Program-made: the position numbers and the translations under genes
Shown: in pieces, positions 25,171 to 33,461 of the stretch
Numbering within the stretch: position 1 is the first letter of the stretch
Layout of the letters: each line of letters opens with the position of its first letter
Notes under the pieces: model-generated
The model's database searches: none
What the model was told of the DNA's origin: nothing
The model's input: only the letters and a program-made list of their open reading frames with translations
NCBI GenBank assembly: GCA_963620595.1
Contig: CAVFAY010000001.1
Location: forward strand, 1 to 64,000
Origin: Butyricicoccus_A sp963620595
GTDB lineage: Bacteria; Bacillota; Clostridia; Oscillospirales; Butyricicoccaceae
Direction: 5' to 3'
DNA length: 64,000 bases

Positions 25171-26031
25171 TTACAGTGCAAACCGATTTTTCTTTTTCCC
25201 AAAGTGCTTGAGCCGATAATTCATCATCAGGCTGACAGCTTCCGGCTCTTCTAGTTCGGAAGCCTTGCCAATGGCATAGGATACAACCGATTCGGACAGC
25301 AGTTCTTCGTCCAGCATCAGCTGTAAGCGCGGCAAATTCCGTTGATCCAGCAGGCGAGATATAACTGCATCTGCTTGCTTGGTTAAATAGGAGATATATT
25401 GTTCGCGTGCGTCTGGCAGCAGCCGATACGGATACAGCAGCCGATAAAACGCAATGTCTTGCGCGGTTTCCGGAGCATCTTCGCGCACGGCACGGGAAAA
25501 AGTTTTATCGTATTCTCGGAAATCAATGCCTTTGCGCATCACACACATGCGGTAGAACGAGCCGGAGCCATATGTCACAGAACGAAATTCCCGCGGCGGG
25601 ATGATCTCCTGAAACGCATAATCATATGCCGGAAACAGCAATACGATGGTTTCTCCGCGTTCCTGAATCGTCAAGGTGATTTCGTTGGTAAAATCCGTCA
25701 CAAGACTTTTGAGCCATGTCAGACCGCTGACGGAAATGGCATGCAGATTTCTGCAATTCTTAAATGCACCGTCACCGACAGAATGCAGGCCGCGCGACAA
25801 TTGCAGCTGCTCTAAAGCATGACAGTTGTAAAAAACATGATTTCCGATGTCCTGCACACAAGCCGGCAGAGTGACGCACTGGAGTTCTTCGTGACCTGCA
25901 AACGCGTAGTCTGCGAGTTCAACCACCGGTTGTCCGTGTGCTTGGGCGGGAACGGTAACGTGTACCGCATGGCCGGTATATTTTTTCAGCACCGCACCGC
26001 GGGCTGTTTGTTCAAAAAGCAGTTCTTCCAT
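25171..26031 (-). CDS. BspA-like leucine-rich repeat protein
   Basis: 286 aa. After a short head, residues 25-115 contain three to four LRR_5 (BspA-type) repeats: VVELADYAFAGHEELQCVTL, VQDIGNHVFYNCHALEQLQL, LHSVGDGAFKNCRNLHAISV. The remainder is helical, ending KHFGKKKNRFAL. There is no signal peptide or anchor, so it is probably cytosolic. It precedes the VWA gene by 18 bases in the same operon, so it may be a recognition subunit for the MoxR/VWA pair; this is inference. Confidence 0.82.
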   Translation of the reverse strand: MEELLFEQTARGAVLKKYTGHAVHVTVPAQAHGQPVVELADYAFAGHEELQCVTLPACVQDIGNHVFYNCHALEQLQLSRGLHSVGDGAFKNCRNLHAISVSGLTWLKSLVTDFTNEITLTIQERGETIVLLFPAYDYAFQEIIPPREFRSVTYGSGSFYRMCVMRKGIDFREYDKTFSRAVREDAPETAQDIAFYRLLYPYRLLPDAREQYISYLTKQADAVISRLLDQRNLPRLQLMLDEELLSESVVSYAIGKASELEEPEAVSLMMNYRLKHFGKKKNRFAL

Positions 26032-26099
26032 GATGCTCCTCCTGTTTTCGGTTTCTATTGTACCACTCGTTTTGCATCTATGCCATAGCTATTTGCATG

Positions 26100-26108
26100 T
26101 GGTATAAT
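26100..26108 (+). promoter_or_regulatory. Extended -10 promoter for the CAT-like gene
   Basis: TGG-TATAAT at 26100-26108, about 27 bases before the ATG at 26136; AGAGGTGAG provides the ribosome site. Confidence 0.6.
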
Positions 26109-26135
26109 AAAAGAAAAACAAAGAGGTGAGATCGT

Positions 26136-26804
26136 ATGGAACAGAGCTATCCGGCATACCGAGCGATTGAGGTGGATGCATGGCCGAGACGAGAGCATTT
26201 TGCCTATTATCGGCATCAGATCCGCTGCGGGTATTCGCTGACGGTTCGCATAGATGTGACAAAACTCGTAAGATTTTCACAACTGCGCAAGCTTCATTTC
26301 TTTCCCTGCTTTCTGTATGCCGCTTCACGGACGGTAAATCAGATAGATGAAATGCGGATGATGCTCACGCCGGAAGGAAATCCGGGCATTTGGGAGGTGT
26401 CTCATCCGAATTTTACCGTTTTCCATGAGGATGATAAGACATTCAGTGATATATGGATGAACTATCAACCGGATTTTTCCTCGTTTTATCAAGACTATCT
26501 GCGCGTCATGCAAAAATATGGACATCGACATGGCATGAAGGCACGGGATGGTCAGCCGATGAACTTCTTTTGTATCAGTTGCGTGCCGTGGCTGGATTAT
26601 ACCGGCTATTTTACCTATACGGCGGGAAACGAGGATCCGGCGTTGTTTCCGATTCTGGCCTTTGGAAAATATACAGAGCAGAATGGCATCTTGACCTTGC
26701 CGGTATCGCTGACAATTTCTCATGCGGCAGCGGATGGGTATCACAGCAGCATGTTTTTTCATCGGCTGCAGGAGAATTTGAATCAAATCGGAGAAACAGT
26801 CTAA
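26136..26804 (+). CDS. Chloramphenicol acetyltransferase-like protein
   Basis: 222 aa, the normal CAT length. Family features in order: an N-terminal HFAYYRHQIRCGYSLTVRID, the FFPCFLYAASRTVNQIDEMR segment, PNFTVFHEDDKTFS, FFCISCVPWLDYTGY and the active-site region SHAAADGYH, where the catalytic His (about residue 196) and the Asp-Gly-Tyr-His signature are kept although the usual preceding His is Ser. Enzymes of this fold move acetyl from acetyl-CoA to chloramphenicol or other hydroxyls. Whether this chromosomal member gives resistance cannot be told from sequence. Confidence 0.88.
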   Translation: MEQSYPAYRAIEVDAWPRREHFAYYRHQIRCGYSLTVRIDVTKLVRFSQLRKLHFFPCFLYAASRTVNQIDEMRMMLTPEGNPGIWEVSHPNFTVFHEDDKTFSDIWMNYQPDFSSFYQDYLRVMQKYGHRHGMKARDGQPMNFFCISCVPWLDYTGYFTYTAGNEDPALFPILAFGKYTEQNGILTLPVSLTISHAAADGYHSSMFFHRLQENLNQIGETV

Positions 26805-26810
26805 GAAAAC

Positions 26811-26849
26811 AAAAACACGCAAGAGGAGAGAAACCTCTTGCGTGTTTTT
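26811..26849. terminator. Strong terminator after the CAT-like gene
   Basis: A perfect 16-bp stem (26811-26826 with 26834-26849) around AGAGAAA, ending in TTTTTG; the opposite strand also ends in a T-run. Confidence 0.9.
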
Positions 26850-26938
26850 GTTTGCGCGCGTATCGCTTGGCTGAAGCAACACGCTGCATGAGAATAGGAA
26901 AGAGTGTGAATTGGAGATGGTATAAGCACTTTTATCTA

Positions 26939-27586
26939 TTAAAGCTGGGAATATCCATAGGAATTTACCAGAGCTTCAATGGGTGTATTGTTTTTGCAAA
27001 ACGGACAATCGCGGCGCTGATACGATGCATAGCCGGGAATATCCTCTGCGGTAAAAATATTGTGAACAGTTACGCCGTCCACGTCATCTACGGCGCTGAA
27101 AATCGTACATACACTTTTAAGATTGCCGCCGTAATAATCAATGCATTCCATGCCGCGGCGAATGCTGATGCCGGTTGTTACCGTTGCCATGAGCAAAATG
27201 ACATTCTTCTCATAGACCATTGGCTCTACGTTTTCGCGGAAGAACATTTGCCCGTTATTGGCGCATTCCGGACAGATCACATAAATTTTTTTATGCTCTG
27301 AAGCGGGCAGCTTTTTTTGCAGCTCCACAGAGAGGAATGCACCGATGATGCCGGTTCCATCCAGACAAATAATCGTATCAATCGGATCGACTTCTTCACA
27401 TTGGCTCGCCAAAGCATGTGCGCATTTCTTGGCATCTTCTTGGCTGGATTTCAGCATGGTTAAATCGATAAAATAATTGACATGCGAATGACTTGTGACG
27501 AAGTGACCGGGAATGGCTTGGATCGGAACAATGTTGCCAAACTTATTAGAACTGAATTGAACAGTTCTTGTATGAAGCTTTTCCAC
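26939..27586 (-). CDS. Phosphoribosyltransferase family protein (orotate PRT-like)
   Basis: 215 aa if the GTG at 27586 (VEKLHTRTVQF) is used; it has AGAGGGATC seven bases upstream, whereas the earlier ATG at 27706 (MAEELNISPRKRQ) has no ribosome site. Type I PRT features are visible: DTIICLDGTGIIGAFLS, KIYVICPEC and the PRPP-loop-like segment VILLMATVTTGISIRRGMEC. A C-terminal CPFCKNNTPIEAL with two Cys is an unusual addition. These proteins transfer phosphoribose from PRPP to a base; the base is not clear, so orotate is only the nearest likeness. Confidence 0.75.
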   Translation of the reverse strand: MEKLHTRTVQFSSNKFGNIVPIQAIPGHFVTSHSHVNYFIDLTMLKSSQEDAKKCAHALASQCEEVDPIDTIICLDGTGIIGAFLSVELQKKLPASEHKKIYVICPECANNGQMFFRENVEPMVYEKNVILLMATVTTGISIRRGMECIDYYGGNLKSVCTIFSAVDDVDGVTVHNIFTAEDIPGYASYQRRDCPFCKNNTPIEALVNSYGYSQL

Positions 27587-28031
27587 GATAGATCCCTCTT
27601 TCTTATCGATTTTTGTGCTGAGATGCATTTCTTGAGTTTTATTATACGCTTTTTCTATCCGTGTGATTTGCCGTTTCCTAGGTGAAATGTTCAATTCTTC
27701 AGCCATTCGGTAAAATTTTGTTATAATATTAACAAAACAGAAATCTTGCGAAAAAATACAGGTTATTCACAAAACTATAGCAAAAGAGATGTCTTAGTTA
27801 ACGAAGGAAATTATCTGGAAATGCAAGTGTATAGATATATATCTGTAAAATATAGAATATTTTGGTGTAAAACTCTGAATTTATGCATGATCCAATGAAT
27901 TGTCTTGCATTCGTGCAAAATCACAGTTTACCTGAGAACAGGCAAAATTCAACAGAAACACAGAAGATCATTGTTGCTGTAGAAAACGTATACTGAAAAA
28001 CAATTACAAATCATGAAGATGAGGTGATCTT
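27587..28031. other. Intergenic region upstream of pyc
   Basis: Holds a possible 40-residue N-terminal extension of the PRT gene (27587-27706), a plus-strand TATAAT at about 27722, and a small perfect hairpin TTGCATTCGTGCAA at 27905-27918. GAGGTGATC at 28021 is the pyc ribosome site. I see no convincing riboswitch or RNA gene. Confidence 0.4.
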
Positions 28032-31000
28032 GTGACTCAGAGACCATTCAAGAAGGTGCTTACGGCAAACCGCGGAGAGATTGCGATTCGCATTTTTCGT
28101 GCCTGCTACGATCTTGGCCTGCGCACAGTAGCAATCTATTCTCACGAGGATATGAACAGCCAATTCCGCACCCATGCAGATGAAGCCTATGAGATAGGCA
28201 TCAATCAAAGTCCTGTTGGAGCCTATTTGGACATTCCGGGTATTATAGACTTAGCCAAAAAACGGGGCGTAGAAGCTATTCATCCGGGCTATGGATTCTT
28301 GTCAGAGAACGCCGCGTTTGCACAGGCGTGTGAAGAGGCGGGTATTCAGTTTATCGGTCCACCGAGCAAGATCCTCGCCATGATGGGAGACAAGCTCAGC
28401 GCAAAAGAAATTGCTATCAAGGCAGGTGTTCCGATTATTCCGGGATGTACCGAACCGTTGAAGGATGCAGAGGAAGCGCTGGAAAAAGCGGTGTCTTTTG
28501 GATTTCCAGTCATTTTAAAAGCAGCAGCTGGCGGCGGCGGACGCGGTATGCGGCGCTGTAATACACCGGAAGAAGTCAAACCGGCATTTGAACTGGTAAA
28601 GAATGAGGCACTCAAGGCATTCGGCAACGATGACATCTTTATTGAAAAATTTCTTGTCGAGCCAAAGCATATTGAAGTGCAGATCTTAGCGGATACCTAT
28701 GGCAATTGTTATCATATCGGCGAGCGTGACTGTTCCTTGCAGCGTCGGTATCAAAAGGTTGTGGAATTTGCACCGGCGTTTGCTGTAGAGGAAACAGTAC
28801 GTGAACGTATTCGAGAAGATGCGGTCAAGATCGCGAAATCCGTAGGATATGTTAATGCGGGTACGCTGGAATTCTTAGTAGATAAAAATGGAGACTACTA
28901 TTTTATTGAAATGAATCCACGTATTCAGGTGGAACATACGGTGACCGAGATGGTCAGCGGTATTGACTTGGTGCGTGCACAGATTTTGATTGCAGAAGGC
29001 TATCCACTGTCACATCCGGAGATTGGACTGCATTCGCAGGAGGATGTAAAGATCAACGGCTATGCAGTGCAGTGCCGTGTGACAACGGAAGATCCGGCGA
29101 ATAACTTTGCACCGGACAACGGAAAAATTACGGCGTATCGCACAGGTGGTGGTTTCGGTGTTCGTCTGGACGGCGGTAATGCAACAACGGGTACGGTCAT
29201 TTCTCCGTATTATGATTCATTGCTCGTCAAAGTGACCTGCCATGACAATACGTTCCGCGGCGTGTGCCGCAAGGCACTGCGCGCGATCAATGAGGTGCGC
29301 GTCCGCGGTGTCAAGACCAATATTCCGTTTGTCACCAATATTTTGAGCCATCCTACATTCTTGGCTGGCAAATGCCATACGAAATTTATTGACGATACAC
29401 CGGAGCTGTTTGACATTGTCGGTTCCCGAGACCGTGCGACCCGTGTTTTGAAATACATCGGCTGTATTGAAGTTAATCGGCCGGATAAAGACCCGAAGCT
29501 GTATGAAAAACCGCGATTCCCAGAAGGAAGCGGCCATCCGAAGCCGGGCCTCAAGCAGCTGCTGGACGAGCAAGGTCCGAAGGCGCTCAGCAATTGGGTA
29601 CTGGATCAGAAAAAGCTGCTGATTACGGATACGACGATGCGTGATGCACACCAGTCTCTGTTGTCTACACGAATGCGCACTCGCGATATGGTCAAAGGCG
29701 CAGATGGTACAGCGGATATTCTGGCAGATTGCTTCTCACTGGAAATGTGGGGCGGCGCGACATTTGATGTAGCATTCCGTTTCTTGCATGAATCTCCGTG
29801 GGAACGCTTAGATCTTCTGCGCGAAAAGATTCCGAATATTCCGTTCCAAATGCTGCTGCGCGGATCCAATGCAGTCGGATATTCCAATTATCCGGACAAT
29901 GTCGTGCGTGAGTTTATCAAACAGAGCGCAAAGAGCGGCATTGATATTTTCCGTGTCTTTGATTCGCTCAATTGGCTGCCGGGTATGTCTGTGGCAATTG
30001 ATGAAGTGCTCAATCAGAACAAATTCTGCGAAGGAACGATTTGCTATACCGGCGATATTCTGGATAAGACCAGAAACCATTATACCTTGGATTATTATGT
30101 CAAGATGGCAAAGGAGCTGGAAAAGCTCGGCGTGCATTCGATTGCAATCAAGGATATGTCCGGTTTGCTCAAGCCGTATGCGGCGAAGGAGCTTGTACAT
30201 GCGCTCAAGCAGGAAATCGCCCTGCCGATTCATCTGCATACCCATGATACAACGAGCAATCAGGTTGCTACACTGCTGATGGCGGCGGAATCCGGCGTAG
30301 ATATTGTAGATACCGCCATTGCCTCTATGTCCAGCTTGACTTCTCAGCCGTCTATGAATGCGGTGGTTGCGGCTTTGCAGGGGAATCTGCGAGATACCGG
30401 TCTGGATCTCAATGAGTTGCAAAGACTGACGGATTATTGGGCAGATGTGCGCCTGCGCTATAAGAACTTTGACCGCGGACTCAAAACGCCGGTCACAGAT
30501 ATTTATCGGTATGAGATTCCGGGCGGTCAGTACACGAATCTGGAACCGCAGGTTATTTCTCTGGGTCTTGGAAGCCGATTCCAAGAAGTCAAGGAGATGT
30601 ACAAAACTGTCAATGATATGCTCGGCGATTTGATTAAAGTCACGCCATCTTCTAAGATGGTTGGCGATTTGGCGATTTTCATGGTGCAAAATGATTTGAC
30701 ACCGGAAAATATCGTCGAGCGCGGCGAATCTCTAACGTTCCCAGATTCTGTTGTCTCGTACTTTAAGGGCATGATGGGTCAGCCGCCATGCGGATTCCCA
30801 AAAGACATTCAGAAGGTCGTGCTCAAGGGCGAAGAGCCGATTACTTGTCGCCCTGGCGAATTGTTGGAGCCGATTGACTTTGAAGCAGTGCGCAAAGAAG
30901 TGGAGAAATTCCATCCAAATCCGGATATGCGCGACATTATTTCGTACTGCCTGTATCCGAAAGTGCTGGAGGATTTCTGGCAGTACGATCGAGAATATGG

Positions 31001-31460
31001 CTATCTGATGCGCATGGGCTCGCATGTCTTCTTTTATGGTATGCAGGTCGGTGAGACGACACAAATCAACATTGAAGACGGTAAGACGCTGGTTATCAAA
31101 TACTTGGGTCTTGGCGATAAGAACGACGATGGCACAAGACAAGTTATCTTTGAGTTGAACGGCAGCCGCCGCGAGGTCACGGTACCGGATCAGAATGCCG
31201 AATCTACGGCGAATACCGTTGTTATGGCAGATCCGAAGGACAGAGGGCAGATTGGCGCATCCATTCCGGGTATGGTGACAAAGGTGCATGTGAAGCCTGG
31301 CGATGCTGTGGAAGAAAATCAGGTTATCGCTGTCATTGAAGCCATGAAGATGGAAACCTCTGTGGTAGCGCGTATGAGTGGACACATTGAAGAGGTTCTG
31401 GTCAAAGAAGGAAGCAGCGTCAAGGCCGGCGAACTGCTGATGACAATGAATTGCTGTTAA
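28032..31460 (+). CDS. pyc: Pyruvate carboxylase
   Basis: 1142 aa from a GTG with GAGGTGATC upstream, full length for the single-chain enzyme. It carboxylates pyruvate to oxaloacetate with ATP and bicarbonate, feeding the TCA branch and amino acid synthesis. Domain order: biotin carboxylase (residues 1-460; VLTANRGEIAIRIFRACYDL, the ATP loop AAAGGGGRGM, EMNPRIQVEHTVTE), carboxyltransferase (about 530-800; LLITDTTMRDAHQSLLSTRM, IHLHTHDT), and the biotinyl domain with EAMKMET, the modified Lys being residue 1106. Transcribed alone from its own long leader and closed by a hairpin. Confidence 0.97.
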   Translation: MTQRPFKKVLTANRGEIAIRIFRACYDLGLRTVAIYSHEDMNSQFRTHADEAYEIGINQSPVGAYLDIPGIIDLAKKRGVEAIHPGYGFLSENAAFAQACEEAGIQFIGPPSKILAMMGDKLSAKEIAIKAGVPIIPGCTEPLKDAEEALEKAVSFGFPVILKAAAGGGGRGMRRCNTPEEVKPAFELVKNEALKAFGNDDIFIEKFLVEPKHIEVQILADTYGNCYHIGERDCSLQRRYQKVVEFAPAFAVEETVRERIREDAVKIAKSVGYVNAGTLEFLVDKNGDYYFIEMNPRIQVEHTVTEMVSGIDLVRAQILIAEGYPLSHPEIGLHSQEDVKINGYAVQCRVTTEDPANNFAPDNGKITAYRTGGGFGVRLDGGNATTGTVISPYYDSLLVKVTCHDNTFRGVCRKALRAINEVRVRGVKTNIPFVTNILSHPTFLAGKCHTKFIDDTPELFDIVGSRDRATRVLKYIGCIEVNRPDKDPKLYEKPRFPEGSGHPKPGLKQLLDEQGPKALSNWVLDQKKLLITDTTMRDAHQSLLSTRMRTRDMVKGADGTADILADCFSLEMWGGATFDVAFRFLHESPWERLDLLREKIPNIPFQMLLRGSNAVGYSNYPDNVVREFIKQSAKSGIDIFRVFDSLNWLPGMSVAIDEVLNQNKFCEGTICYTGDILDKTRNHYTLDYYVKMAKELEKLGVHSIAIKDMSGLLKPYAAKELVHALKQEIALPIHLHTHDTTSNQVATLLMAAESGVDIVDTAIASMSSLTSQPSMNAVVAALQGNLRDTGLDLNELQRLTDYWADVRLRYKNFDRGLKTPVTDIYRYEIPGGQYTNLEPQVISLGLGSRFQEVKEMYKTVNDMLGDLIKVTPSSKMVGDLAIFMVQNDLTPENIVERGESLTFPDSVVSYFKGMMGQPPCGFPKDIQKVVLKGEEPITCRPGELLEPIDFEAVRKEVEKFHPNPDMRDIISYCLYPKVLEDFWQYDREYGYLMRMGSHVFFYGMQVGETTQINIEDGKTLVIKYLGLGDKNDDGTRQVIFELNGSRREVTVPDQNAESTANTVVMADPKDRGQIGASIPGMVTKVHVKPGDAVEENQVIAVIEAMKMETSVVARMSGHIEEVLVKEGSSVKAGELLMTMNCC

Positions 31461-31519
31461 ATTATTTCGATTACAACATATACCTATTTTTATCCTTATC
31501 TATTTCACTTAACCTATGC

Positions 31520-31554
31520 GAAGAGCTGCGTTCCGACAAGGGAGGCGGCTCTTC
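31520..31554 (+). terminator. Terminator-like hairpin after pyc
   Basis: GAAGAGC (31520-31526) pairs with GCTCTTC (31548-31554), followed by ACATTTTGG; a moderate hairpin 60 bases after the pyc stop. Confidence 0.5.
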
Positions 31555-31566
31555 ACATTTTGGTGC

Positions 31567-31596
31567 TTGTCTATGAGATACTATTCCTGCTATAAT
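31567..31596 (+). promoter_or_regulatory. Sigma-A promoter of the Nudix-araC unit
   Basis: TTGTCT (31567-31572), 18-bp spacer, TATAAT (31591-31596), about 34 bases before the start at 31630. Confidence 0.65.
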
Positions 31597-31629
31597 GGGC
31601 ATAGAAGCTGACATAGGAGGAATTTGTGT

Positions 31630-32289
31630 ATGGAAAAGCCGAATATCACCAAAGAGACAACGGAAACCCTGCTGGAAACCAAGTTCTTGAAGGTTTTTGA
31701 CTTGCAATATGCACCGGGAAAGCACTATTTCGATGCAACGCGCCGCAGCAAAGAGAATTTAGTTGCCCTGCAATCGGATGAGGCGTGCAAGACTATGCTG
31801 CCAGATGCAGTGACTTGTATTGTCATCGTGCAGGAAGCAGAGCGAGAGGCAAAGCTGCTGCTGACGTATGAATTTCGCTATCCGACTGGTCAATTTTTGC
31901 TCAGCCCACCGGCAGGCTTAATTGATCCGCAGGACAAAGAAAAAGAGCAGCCGCTTTTAGAGACAGCTGCGCGGGAGATTCATGAGGAGACTGGCTTGAC
32001 GGTAAGCAGGACGGATACTATGCATGTCGTGAATCCGTGCCTATTTAGCTCACCGGGTATGACGGACGAGAGCAATGCACTGGTCTGTGCGGTGCTTCAT
32101 CCGGAGGATTTGTCTCAGCTGACACAGGCGGGTGCCATTGGTTCAGAGTGCTTTGACGGCTTTGTCCTGCTGTCCAAGGCAGAAGCACGGAAAATTCTGC
32201 GTCAGGGACGCGATGCACATGGTATGTTTTATTCCGTCTACACATGGGCAACTCTGCTGTATTTTGTATCCGGATTGTGGGATGAATAA
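31630..32289 (+). CDS. Nudix hydrolase, ADP-ribose pyrophosphatase-like
   Basis: 219 aa from the ATG at 31630 (AGGAGG nine bases upstream). The Nudix box is present as GLIDPQDKEKEQ followed by AAREIHEETGL, with an insertion of a few residues before the REIHEETG helix that binds the metal. The preceding VIVQEAEREAKLLLTYEFRY is the typical beta-sheet of ADP-ribose/NADH-type Nudix enzymes, which split nucleoside diphosphates linked to another group. It could recycle ADP-ribose, but it is far from the PARP-like gene. The AraC gene follows after 12 bases. Confidence 0.88.
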   Translation: MEKPNITKETTETLLETKFLKVFDLQYAPGKHYFDATRRSKENLVALQSDEACKTMLPDAVTCIVIVQEAEREAKLLLTYEFRYPTGQFLLSPPAGLIDPQDKEKEQPLLETAAREIHEETGLTVSRTDTMHVVNPCLFSSPGMTDESNALVCAVLHPEDLSQLTQAGAIGSECFDGFVLLSKAEARKILRQGRDAHGMFYSVYTWATLLYFVSGLWDE

Positions 32290-32301
32290 GGAGACGATCA
32301 T

Positions 32302-33150
32302 ATGCTGTTCAAACCGACTTTTTCTGTCACAGATCGACTGCTTGAGACGCAGCCGCAGCTGATTGAGGCAGAGATGCAGGACATTGAGCACACACGGCTC
32401 AATCGTGCGATGCATATGCACGATGACCGCGTGGAGATTCGCTTGATTCGCCGTGGAAATGGGATGCACATCATTGGCGGACGCACGTATGCCACACAGG
32501 CGGGAGATATTTTGGTTTTTCATCCGTATGTGCTGCACGATGAATGCGCCGATCAGGTGGCAGGTTTGGAAATTTTGGGCTGTTCCATTGGAAATATCCA
32601 GCTCAAAAATCGAAAACCCAATCATATTCTTCCGGATGACTGCTCTCCGGTTATTCATGGCGGCTGGTGTATGCAGGAAACTGAAGCACTGTTGTCTATG
32701 ATTTACGAAGGACAAATGGGCACACCCAAAGTGACAAAAGAGATGCAGGAACATTTGATTAGTACGTTGGTGCTGCTGTTATATCAGGCGGGAACGCTAA
32801 ATCAAAAAATGTATAGCGGAAAAGTATACGAAGTGAGTCGGGCGATTCAAGATTATATTGACCAACATTATCTGGAGGAAATTACGATTTCTGATATTGC
32901 CCAGCATTTACATATGGGCGAGTCATATTTATCCCATACATTTAAGAAAGCAACCGGTTATTCGATTTTACAGTATGTGATCCGCCGCCGGATCGGTGAG
33001 GCACAGTCGTGGCTGCTCATGTCTGATTTACCGATTACAGACATTGCTACGAAAGTAGGATATAACAGCGTCAGTCATTTTCACAACGCATTTCGAAAGG
33101 CTGTTGGCATGACACCGCAGCAGTATCGGACATATTGGAAACACCAGTAA
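32302..33150 (+). CDS. AraC-family transcriptional regulator
   Basis: 282 aa. The N-terminal cupin sensor shows MHMHDDRVEIRLIRRGNGMH and GDILVFHPYVLHDE with cupin-like His and Glu residues. The C-terminal 100 residues hold two helix-turn-helix motifs: ITISDIAQHLHMGESYLSHT and ITDIATKVGYNSVSHFHNAF, ending in the AraC signature MTPQQYRTYW. The next downstream gene is phosphoketolase, with a palindrome in the gap, so it may control carbon flow there. The effector is unknown. Confidence 0.92.
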   Translation: MLFKPTFSVTDRLLETQPQLIEAEMQDIEHTRLNRAMHMHDDRVEIRLIRRGNGMHIIGGRTYATQAGDILVFHPYVLHDECADQVAGLEILGCSIGNIQLKNRKPNHILPDDCSPVIHGGWCMQETEALLSMIYEGQMGTPKVTKEMQEHLISTLVLLLYQAGTLNQKMYSGKVYEVSRAIQDYIDQHYLEEITISDIAQHLHMGESYLSHTFKKATGYSILQYVIRRRIGEAQSWLLMSDLPITDIATKVGYNSVSHFHNAFRKAVGMTPQQYRTYWKHQ

Positions 33151-33461
33151 ATTTTTTGCCGCCATGTAGTTTTTTAAACATACTGTATACATTGTATACA
33201 AAAAATAAAAGAAGCATATACATACTTTTAACTGTTATAAAATGGAAAACTGCTCAATTTTATGTGAAAATTTGCATCTTTTTTTGTATTTTTGAAACCG
33301 TGAGTAACAAATGGTTAATTGTCTCCAAAACGGGCAAAAATAATATTGTGTTTTTCGTTACTTTTTTAACTTTCAAAACTTGCCTTCTTTTCCTATAATG
33401 TCGTACAATGTCGGATAGGGAAAGCCTTATAGATTATACGAAACAGAAAGGAGTCTGACTC
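33151..33461. other. Intergenic region upstream of phosphoketolase
   Basis: A 310-base AT-rich gap. It contains the palindrome at 33184-33200, a TATAAT at 33394-33399 with a weak TTTCAA 17 bases before it, and AAGGAG before the ATG at 33462. No gene is credible here. Confidence 0.5.
33184..33200. promoter_or_regulatory. Perfect 17-bp palindromic operator
   Basis: TGTATAC-ATT-GTATACA, a perfect 7-3-7 inverted repeat of the type bound by GntR-like repressors, 34 bases after the araC stop. Confidence 0.55.

Noticed and set aside
27587..28031. A riboswitch upstream of pyc
   Set aside because: I could not recognise any conserved aptamer or terminator/antiterminator pair.
33135..33398. An 87-codon frame overlapping the araC stop
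   Set aside because: It is AT-rich intergenic sequence containing the palindrome and promoter, without a ribosome site.
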